A stretch of 16,810 bases of DNA from DAOTVD01 sp034437075 (GTDB lineage Bacteria; Chloroflexota; Anaerolineae; Aggregatilineales; J027): positions 1 through 16,810 of the forward strand of contig DAOTVD010000053.1 of the NCBI GenBank assembly GCA_034437075.1, written 5' to 3'. A program made the position numbers and the translations under genes. This document shows positions 8,461 to 13,798 of this stretch, one piece after another (position 1 is the first letter of the stretch; the number at the start of each line of letters is the position of its first letter). The notes under the pieces were generated by a model. That model did no database searches, was not told the DNA's origin, and saw nothing but the letters and a program-made list of their open reading frames with translations.

Positions 8461-8555
8461 AGCTTGCTCCTTTTTGGCTTACGTGCAATCAATAGACGCG
8501 CATCCGCGCAAGCCGAGCATCATCCAGGGCTATACAATTTGGGGGGCAGGCGAAA

Positions 8556-8711
8556 TTATCGTTGTGATGGACGTTGTCGTTCGTCTGGCCGGCGATTACG
8601 AACCGGGACAGGTTGCGGAGCAGGCGCACTAGCACTATTGAGGACTTTGCCAAACCATTCGACGGCCTCGCGCAGTCGGTCTTCGAAGGTGCGCGGTTGA
8701 TTGCTGCTCAT
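8556..8711 (-). CDS. Small hypothetical protein (51 aa) between T-box and leuS
   Basis: ATG at 8711 to TAA at 8556 encodes 51 residues. AAGGA lies 9 nt before the ATG, which is a usable ribosome site. The first half (SNQPRTFEDRLREAVEWFGK) reads as an amphipathic helix, and the second half is Pro- and Arg-rich and probably disordered. It sits after the T-box terminator and 95 nt before leuS on the same strand, so it would be made only when the riboswitch reads through. I recognise no family. It could be a real small protein, a translated leader, or chance. The remaining 8461-8555 holds only the leuS ribosome site. Confidence 0.5.
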   Translation of the reverse strand: MSSNQPRTFEDRLREAVEWFGKVLNSASAPAPQPVPVRNRRPDERQRPSQR

Positions 8712-8779
8712 AATGATTAATCCTTACGCTAAATTTGTTACAACGTCATATATCAAGTGTACTACGCCTGTGCGGAATC

Positions 8780-8820
8780 AAAAAACCCTTTTCATCCCAC
8801 ATTTATCAGGGACGAAAAGG
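8780..8820 (-). terminator. T-box regulated intrinsic terminator
   Basis: On the minus strand a 12-bp stem forms between CCTTTTCGTCCC (8820-8809) and GGGATGAAAAGG (8798-8787), all pairs Watson-Crick except one G-U, with a 10-nt loop. It is followed by G and six T (8785-8780). Its 5' arm contains CGTCCCTG, the partner of the T-box in the antiterminator, so the two folds are mutually exclusive, as in every classical transcriptional T-box. Confidence 0.94.
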
Positions 8821-8843
8821 ATTTCCGCGGTACCACCCTGTTT

Positions 8844-8952
8844 GATAGCCTGGATGATGTTCGTACAGTGGATCCGAAGAGACTCGAACTCTTGACCTCC
8901 TCAATGCCATTGAGGCGCTCTCCCAACTGAGCTACGGACCCATGAGGCTATC
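8844..8952 (-). repeat. 7-bp inverted repeat clamping the nested tRNA
   Basis: GATAGCC (8952-8946) lies 4 nt before the tRNA 5' end, and its exact complement GGCTATC (8850-8844) lies 18 nt after the tRNA 3' end, 4 nt ahead of the T-box sequence. Paired, they would hold the tRNA as the loop of a stem placed where a T-box leader normally has Stem III or a short linker. Confidence 0.7.
8869..8941 (-). tRNA. tRNA-Ala (anticodon GGC), nested inside the leuS T-box leader
   Basis: A complete 73-nt cloverleaf is present. Acceptor GGGTCCG/CGGATCC contains the G3:U70 wobble that defines alanine identity. The D-arm is GCTC/GAGC with loop AGTTGGGA. The anticodon arm is CCTCA/TGAGG with loop ATGGCAT, anticodon GGC reading GCC (and GCU). 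The variable region is AGGTC, the T-arm is AAGAG/CTCTT with loop TTCGAGT, and the discriminator is A73. CCA is not encoded; CTG follows. No mismatch suggests decay. No promoter is seen between the upstream hairpins and the tRNA, so it depends on the leader promoter at 9130-9158. The anticodon does not match the CUC specifier, so it is not the ligand of this riboswitch. Confidence 0.97.
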
Positions 8953-9129
8953 CAACTTCGTTGGCGCTTAACGCGCGCCGCACGGCGAGGACTACTGGCG
9001 TTCACCCTCGCGGCTTGCGGACGAGTTCATCCGTAGTGGGCTGCCTGGCCCGTGCCGGCTTTCACCATCCCGGCTCGCTAGGGCAATCGGATTACTACTT
9101 CCGCGCATTGCCGTTGCAATATTACGGGC

Positions 9130-9158
9130 ATTATAGGCGGGCTTGGCGGGGGCGTCAA
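9130..9158 (-). promoter_or_regulatory. Consensus sigma70 promoter for the T-box / tRNA-Ala / leuS transcript
   Basis: TTGACG (9158-9153), 17-bp spacer, TATAAT (9135-9130): five of six and six of six matches at ideal spacing. Transcription should begin near 9123, just ahead of Stem I. It lies 22 nt after the sbcC stop codon, so leuS is not dependent on the sbcDC operon promoter, although no terminator separates them. Confidence 0.93.
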
Positions 9159-9179
9159 GCCTGAGTCGTGCAATTTGGG

Positions 9180-11762
9180 CTAACGGATATGGGCTAGGCT
9201 GCCGCTGGGCGTCTTGATGACTTCGATACGCGCCGGAAATGCCTCTTTCAATTCGTCAATATGGGTGATGACCAGCACCAGATCAAATTCATCTTGAATG
9301 CTCGTGATGGCTTCCACCAGGCGTTCACGCCCGGCGGCATCTTGCGTGCCAAAGCCTTCATCAATGAATAAGGCTCGTAATTGCGCCCCTGCGCGCCGAG
9401 CTAGCATCTGGCTAAGGGCCACACGGATGGCAAAATTCACGCGGAAGGCTTCTCCGCCGCTGTATAGTTGATAATCACGCTGGCCCAATTCATCCTGAAT
9501 CCAGATGTCCAGCGTTTCAGCGACGCCCCCCGTTTTCTTTTCGCGCTGGGTGTCGAACCGCAAATGCATACGGTTATTGGTCATACGGCTGAGCAGGCGA
9601 TTGGCTTCTTCTTCCAATTCTGGGATGGCCGCGTCGATGAGCATAGCCGGAATGCCATTCCGCCCGAAAGCGCCTTTCAGCCATTCGTACAGCGTCGCCT
9701 CGCCTTCGAGCGCATCCCGCCGGGCGAGCATCTCTTCGCGGCGTTGGCGTTGCGTGGCAATCGAGCGTAATTGCTGTTGGATAATGGTCATTTTTTCTTC
9801 GGCATTACGCAGCACAGAGCGCTGACGATTGAAGACCTCGCGGCGGCGTTGCATCTCCGCATATCTCACTTCTAGGGCGGCGATGTCGGCTTGCTGGGTT
9901 TCGATAGTGGCCTGGTAATCCGCAATATTTTTTTGCAGACGCTCGCGCCAGGCTTGAGCTTTTTCTAAGGCTGCTTTAAGGTCTGGGACGGACTTTTGCG
10001 CGAATTCTAACTGCTGAGCTTCGTCTTGGTACGCCAGATAGGTATTCATCTTTTCGCGCACAGCGGTATGCTCGTCGCGGTCGTAGCCCAGCGCGGCGCG
10101 TTCGGCCTGGGTGGCCACCAATTGGCGTCGAATCGCCTCGCCAAAGTCCCCTTCAGCCAACACCATGTTCAGATGATCTAACTTGGCCTGGTTAGCTTGC
10201 ATGCGGCTTTCAGCTTCGTTAGCCATTTGGATTTGCTGCTCGTAGCCACCGCGCTGATTTTGCAACCGGGGCAACCGGGCTAGGTCGCCTTTGGTTTCGC
10301 CCAAGCGCGTGGTACGCTCTTGCACCGCCTCTTTGATCTCTTTCAGGCGCGCATCATTGGCTCGGAACTGGTCGCCGCGTTCGGTGCCTTCGGCGGTGGT
10401 GCTGGCGTGGAGTTCGGCTTTATGGTGCTCATCCAGGGCCTGGCCACAGACCGGGCAAATTGCCTCCGTGGAGGATGTGAGGACTTCGAGCCGTTTTTTG
10501 ATGTCGGCCATTTCGACATAGAGTGTTTCGTTATGAGCAGAGAGCGCGGCGGATTCTTCTTTGAACGCCGTAATTTCCGCTTGCCATGCCTCGCGGGCGG
10601 CTTGCAAAGCGTTCAGTTCTTCGATCTGCGCGTCAATGTTGGCCAGGCTGGCGCGGGCGGCGGCGGCGTTGTCGATGATTGCGGCATCATTTTGCAGATG
10701 CGTCTGCAAACGCTGGGCATCCAGTTCGATCACTTGGCGCGCGTCATCCAGTTGGCGTTCCAAGGCATTGATACGCGCATTGACTTCGTTCAGGTCTTGC
10801 AGCTTATTGCCCAGTTCATAATCTGCCGCGCGGGCCGCTTCGAGTTCCGCGTACCCGGTCTGGATGCGTTCGGCATCGTCTAAGACCGTTTGTAACGTGG
10901 CCAGGCGCGCGCTTTGCTCCGCGATGACCTCATTCTGATTTTGCAAGTCTTTCTCGCGCTCGCTCAGGTTCATCTGCGTGGCCGCCAGAGCTTCGTTAGC
11001 CGTGCGTAGTTCGATCTCGGCGCCTTTCACTTCGTCCAGGCTTTCTTCGGCCTGTTGTACGGCCTCCTGCGCGGCGGATAACTGGGCTTGCGCGTCTTCT
11101 TGCTCGCGTAAAAAACCAGGCTCGCGCGCAATTTCCTTCTCGATTTCATCCAGGCTGGCCGCCAGAACGGCCACTTGATGCTTGCTATCATCCAAACGCG
11201 CTTTAGCTCGTTCTTCGTACAAGCCCCACTGGCCCAGGCCCAAAATTTCGCTGAGGATTTCCTTGCGTTGGGCGGGGGTTTTGGTCGTGAAGGCCGCCGC
11301 GTTGCCCTGCTGCAAAAAAGCCGAATTGATGAACACGTCATAATCCAGCCGTAGCAACACATTAATGCGCGCTTGCGTTTCGCGCATCGACGGCTCGCTA
11401 ATGAGCGAAAAGGCCTCGCGCGCGTCGTCCCAGGTAAATAATTCAAGTGATCCTTGGCCGGGCGAACGCCCGCCGCTTTTGCGCGCCTTGCCGATCTTGC
11501 GCTTGCGGATGACCCGGTAATCGTGGCCGTTTTGGCTGAAATCGAGCATCACCTGCATTTCGCTTTCGCCCAGATGCACCAGATCATCATCAGAGCGCGC
11601 GCGCGCTTTGCCCCACAACGCCCAGGTGATGGCATCCAGCAAGGAACTTTTGCCCGCGCCATTGTCGCCACTCAGGCAAGCCAGGTGCAAATCATCAAAC
11701 AAGAGCGGGTCTGGCGTGCGATACGCCAGAAAATTTCGGATTTCTAATCGCTTAGGTAACAT
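9180..11762 (-). CDS. sbcC: SbcC/Rad50-type exonuclease ATPase subunit
   Basis: This 860-residue SMC-like ATPase is the partner of SbcD in a complex that opens hairpins and processes DNA ends. Walker A is GDNGAGKSS (32-40) with the Q-loop region near FLQQGNAAAF (149-158). Long Ala/Glu/Gln/Arg coiled-coil arms (about 185-430 and 450-690) flank the zinc hook CPVCG (C436, C439). The ABC signature is LYSGGEAFR (766-774), and Walker B with the D-loop is RALFIDEGFGTQD (796-808). It is shorter than E. coli SbcC (about 1,050), mainly in the coiled coil, and close to archaeal Rad50. GAGG lies 6 nt before the ATG. It is the third gene of the sbcD operon, separated from sbcD by a lipoprotein gene. Confidence 0.95.
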   Translation of the reverse strand: MLPKRLEIRNFLAYRTPDPLLFDDLHLACLSGDNGAGKSSLLDAITWALWGKARARSDDDLVHLGESEMQVMLDFSQNGHDYRVIRKRKIGKARKSGGRSPGQGSLELFTWDDAREAFSLISEPSMRETQARINVLLRLDYDVFINSAFLQQGNAAAFTTKTPAQRKEILSEILGLGQWGLYEERAKARLDDSKHQVAVLAASLDEIEKEIAREPGFLREQEDAQAQLSAAQEAVQQAEESLDEVKGAEIELRTANEALAATQMNLSEREKDLQNQNEVIAEQSARLATLQTVLDDAERIQTGYAELEAARAADYELGNKLQDLNEVNARINALERQLDDARQVIELDAQRLQTHLQNDAAIIDNAAAARASLANIDAQIEELNALQAAREAWQAEITAFKEESAALSAHNETLYVEMADIKKRLEVLTSSTEAICPVCGQALDEHHKAELHASTTAEGTERGDQFRANDARLKEIKEAVQERTTRLGETKGDLARLPRLQNQRGGYEQQIQMANEAESRMQANQAKLDHLNMVLAEGDFGEAIRRQLVATQAERAALGYDRDEHTAVREKMNTYLAYQDEAQQLEFAQKSVPDLKAALEKAQAWRERLQKNIADYQATIETQQADIAALEVRYAEMQRRREVFNRQRSVLRNAEEKMTIIQQQLRSIATQRQRREEMLARRDALEGEATLYEWLKGAFGRNGIPAMLIDAAIPELEEEANRLLSRMTNNRMHLRFDTQREKKTGGVAETLDIWIQDELGQRDYQLYSGGEAFRVNFAIRVALSQMLARRAGAQLRALFIDEGFGTQDAAGRERLVEAITSIQDEFDLVLVITHIDELKEAFPARIEVIKTPSGSLAHIR

Positions 11763-11790
11763 GCATCACCTCGATGCTGTGGCTAAGGCA

Positions 11791-12411
11791 TTAATCGACA
11801 GTATGGAAGGTTTCGGCCAGCTGTTGAAATTCTGCGCGATAGTCGTCCAGCCATGCGCTGGGCGCCCCAAAGGTGATGCTATAGGCGCGTGCCCCCACCA
11901 CCAGCGTATATTGTACGATGCGCATGCGCACGCGCCCACCGTCAGTCTGGCGAATGGCAATTTCTGCCTGAGTCAGCGCGGCGGCCTGGCCATTGAGGGT
12001 GGTTTCGCCCGTTTCGATGATTTCATAGCCGATGTCTTGCAGGCCATCGCGATTCTGGCTGGCTTGCGCGTTGGCATTCCAAAAAGGCGGCACGGCTTCG
12101 GTGGTGATGTTGACACTTATCAGCGGTTCAGGGCCAGTGGCGATCAGACGCACGGTGTCGTCGTCCACATCTTCGGACATAGCCGCCAACCGGGCGGACA
12201 TATTCGGGTTATTCTGGGCAATGTTGCTGGCTATCGCGCGGAAGTCGTCCGCTGTAGGGCGCATCCCTTGCCAACCGGGCGGCAGGCCCAGCCCGACGCC
12301 ATCGCCTTCAAAGACGGTATAGCCTGCGGGGATGGTTTCGGGGGGCGCGACACCCCCGCTGCACGCGGCCAACAGGGCCAGCAAGAGCCCTCCGAGCAGC
12401 CATTTAGCCAT
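11791..12411 (-). CDS. Small lipoprotein, possibly PsbP/DcrB-like fold, between sbcD and sbcC
   Basis: The protein has 206 residues. The start at 12411 is chosen because GGAGG (inside the sbcD 3' end) lies 9 nt upstream and because the product then begins MAKWLLGGLLLALLAAC, a textbook lipoprotein signal with lipobox LAAC and lipidated C17. The next ATG upstream (12417) would add two residues but sits only 3 nt from GGAGG. The mature part opens with YTVFEGDGVGLGLPPGW and closes with an aromatic beta segment and the helix LDDYRAEFQQLAETFHTV, a pattern I associate with the PsbP/DcrB/Mog1-like fold. That is a visual guess. It overlaps the sbcD stop by 8 bp, so translation is probably coupled. Confidence 0.8.
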   Translation of the reverse strand: MAKWLLGGLLLALLAACSGGVAPPETIPAGYTVFEGDGVGLGLPPGWQGMRPTADDFRAIASNIAQNNPNMSARLAAMSEDVDDDTVRLIATGPEPLISVNITTEAVPPFWNANAQASQNRDGLQDIGYEIIETGETTLNGQAAALTQAEIAIRQTDGGRVRMRIVQYTLVVGARAYSITFGAPSAWLDDYRAEFQQLAETFHTVD

Positions 12412-13639
12412 GCTCATCAACCTCCCGAAAAATGGCTTCGGCGGCCTGGCGCAGGGCTTCGCGTTGGGCGTCGGGAATATCCAGGCTGTGTAAATAGCGG
12501 TCAAAGAGTTCGGGCGGCGTGAGGCCCTCTGGCGTATGGCCCAGGCGCGAGCGTTCGGGGCGTTCTACCTGGCGTTGGATGCCCGCGACGATGTTCGCGC
12601 CCGCTTCGAACAGAGCATTTTCAATGACTTTGTTCTTAAGTAGCGTATCGCTTTCGGGCGTCGTGGTCACGATCACCCGCACCACGGCGTCTTGTAGATC
12701 ATGCTGGGCGATGAGCGCCAATATGTCGGTTGTAGGGTCTGGGCTGATGCGCACGTCGCCCCGCAGGGTGATAAACGGACGGGCACCCGACAAGGGGATG
12801 AACTCGTAAGCGGTCTGGTCGCGTTCGAGTTCCACCCAGACGAAGCCTTTAGGGTCGGCTTCCTCGCCAAAGTCGATGCGTTCCATGCTGCCGCTGTAGA
12901 CCACGGGCGGACGGTCGGTCTGTTCGGCGGTTAAATCTTGGAATTTGTGAATATGCCCCATGGCGACATAATCCCAGGCAGGGTGGGCCACGGAGGAAAG
13001 CATCGCGGCGACATCGCGCCCGAGCATCACCTGGCGTTCGCTGCCCAACACCGCGCCAGAGATCGTAAAATGCCCGGTCAGGATGCGCGGCGCGTCGGAT
13101 TGGGCGGCTTGTTCGGCCAGGTCTTCCAGAATGTGGTGCAAGGTCTCTTGCAGGCGCGCGTCAAGCTCGGAGATGCGCAACCCCCCCGGTGCATCTTCTA
13201 GTAAGCGCGCCCGCACGGGGTACGGCGCGGTCGCCACTTGCACCGGGCCGGATTTCGTCTCGATATGGTGAATTTCGTAATCCATGCCGACGATAACATT
13301 CGGCACGCGCAAAGTCTCGTAAACCTCGATGCTCGACGCGCGCCGGGCATTCGTCGGCAAATCGTGGTTTCCGACCAACAGCACCACGGGGCAGAGTTCC
13401 GCCAGGTCTTGAATCCGGTAAGCGAATTCGCGCTGATAGGTCGGGTTCGGGTTGCGCGTTTTGAACGCATCCCCGGCGAAAATGACCAAATCGACCTCAT
13501 GGGCGCGCGCATACTCGACCATATCGTCCAAGCGACGCACAAAGTCCATAACGCGCGACGACAGCCCGGTGACGGGGTCGGTGCGCCCGTAGTTTTCCAT
13601 GCCGATGTGAATATCGGCGAAATGTAGAACTCTCAACAT
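12404..13639 (-). CDS. sbcD: SbcD/Mre11-type nuclease subunit
   Basis: This 411-residue metallophosphoesterase is the nuclease of the SbcCD (Mre11-Rad50) complex. Motifs with the two-metal ligands are HFADIHIG (D9, H11), IFAGDAF (D57), LVGNHDLP (N91, H92 general acid, D93), LTGHF (H190) and MGHIHKF (H229, H231). The C-terminal 130 residues form the capping/SbcC-binding region. The start is the ATG at 13639, the first codon that includes the whole strand leading to DIHIG. The upstream TATAAT ends only 7 nt before it, so the mRNA is probably leaderless. It leads an operon with the lipoprotein and sbcC. Confidence 0.94.
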   Translation of the reverse strand: MLRVLHFADIHIGMENYGRTDPVTGLSSRVMDFVRRLDDMVEYARAHEVDLVIFAGDAFKTRNPNPTYQREFAYRIQDLAELCPVVLLVGNHDLPTNARRASSIEVYETLRVPNVIVGMDYEIHHIETKSGPVQVATAPYPVRARLLEDAPGGLRISELDARLQETLHHILEDLAEQAAQSDAPRILTGHFTISGAVLGSERQVMLGRDVAAMLSSVAHPAWDYVAMGHIHKFQDLTAEQTDRPPVVYSGSMERIDFGEEADPKGFVWVELERDQTAYEFIPLSGARPFITLRGDVRISPDPTTDILALIAQHDLQDAVVRVIVTTTPESDTLLKNKVIENALFEAGANIVAGIQRQVERPERSRLGHTPEGLTPPELFDRYLHSLDIPDAQREALRQAAEAIFREVDEHG

Positions 13640-13646
13640 GCCCCTG

Positions 13647-13674
13647 ATTATAGCGTAGCGTAAGCGCCTGTAAA
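13647..13674 (-). promoter_or_regulatory. Proximal promoter of sbcD (leaderless configuration)
   Basis: On the minus strand TTTACA (13674-13669), 16-bp spacer, TATAAT (13652-13647). The expected start point, about 7 nt after the -10, is at 13640 or the A of the ATG itself (13639), giving no room for a ribosome site. A hairpin arm pair (GCGCCTG / CAGGCGC, 13664-13683) overlaps the -35 in this copy only. Confidence 0.75.
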
Positions 13675-13719
13675 CGCAGGCGCATGGCCACTTTATCGCG
13701 CGCTGGCGTGATGTTCCTG

Positions 13720-13747
13720 ATTATAGCGTAGCGTAAGCGCCTGTAAA
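13720..13747 (-). promoter_or_regulatory. Distal duplicate promoter upstream of sbcD
   Basis: This is the second copy of the same TTTACA (13747-13742), 16 bp, TATAAT (13725-13720) arrangement. It would give an sbcD transcript with a leader of about 74 nt that runs through the proximal repeat. Confidence 0.6.
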
Positions 13748-13761
13748 CGCAGGGGCAACAA

Positions 13762-13791
13762 ATGACGATCAACAGCGGATTATGATACAAT
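13762..13791 (+). promoter_or_regulatory. Putative promoter of the M28 peptidase gene
   Basis: ATGACG (13762-13767), 18-bp spacer, TACAAT (13786-13791) on the plus strand. The -10 ends 7 nt before ATG 13799, so transcription is expected to start at or next to that codon, again a leaderless arrangement. It is weaker than the sbcD promoters. Confidence 0.4.
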
Positions 13792-13798
13792 GCAGCCC

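Larger units (their letters stand above)
8780..9123 (-). promoter_or_regulatory. T-box riboswitch leader of leuS (specifier CUC, Leu), interrupted by a tRNA-Ala gene
   Basis: The T-box senses uncharged tRNA-Leu and lets transcription continue into leuS. In RNA order, the Stem I base is CGGC/GCCG (9113-9110 with 9014-9011), then GCGGA/TCCGC (9104-9100 with 9021-9017). The specifier loop has AGTAGTAA on one side (9099-9092) and TGAACTCG on the other (9029-9022); CTC (9025-9023) followed by a purine is the expected specifier for leucine. Above it lie TCCG/CGGA, GCCC/GGGC, the AG bulge TAGCGA (9080-9075), and an apical GCCGG/CCGGC stem with the GGTG loop. Stem II is CGAGG/CCTCG (9010-9006, 8990-8986) with GTGAA and AGTA forming the S-turn. 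Two compact hairpins (8979-8963 and 8964-8952) follow. The T-box AGGGTGGTACCGCGG is at 8839-8825, with UGGU at 8835-8832. Between these parts, at 8941-8869, lies a tRNA gene. Confidence 0.93.
13643..13753. repeat. Two identical 38-bp direct repeats, each holding a sigma70-like promoter
   Basis: An exact 38-bp sequence beginning CCTGATTATAGCG and ending AAACGCAGG occurs at 13643-13680 and 13716-13753 (73-bp offset, 35-bp unique spacer). Each copy begins CCTG and ends CAGG. The block as a whole is bounded by GCCCCTG (13640-13646) and its complement CAGGGGC (13750-13756). Only two copies are present. Confidence 0.95.

Noticed and set aside
8720..8760. Second promoter for leuS after the T-box terminator
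   Set aside because: TTGATA is present near 8756, but no acceptable -10 stands 16-18 bp downstream.
8464..8895. Two plus-strand ORFs of 64-78 codons over the T-box region
   Set aside because: The DNA is explained on the other strand by the terminator, T-box, small ORF and leuS ribosome site. The plus-strand frames have no ribosome site or pattern.
8869..8941. tRNA-like structure being only a structural mimic within the riboswitch
   Set aside because: All cloverleaf stems are intact and the conserved D- and T-loop bases, G3:U70 and A73 are present, so a functional tRNA-Ala is the simpler reading, although a structural role in addition remains possible.
10320..10883. 187-codon plus-strand ORF
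   Set aside because: Antisense to the coiled-coil arms of sbcC. Its Phe/Cys-rich composition is typical of a shadow of Gln/Glu-rich coding.
11608..12522. 304-codon plus-strand ORF
   Set aside because: It is antisense to sbcC 5' end, the lipoprotein gene and sbcD 3' end, all of which have clear motifs, signals and ribosome sites. Its translation has no recognisable pattern; such ORFs arise from the codon bias of GC-rich genes.
13643..13753. Possible CRISPR array
   Set aside because: Only two repeats with one 35-bp spacer, no cas genes nearby, and the repeat contains a promoter that explains its position.
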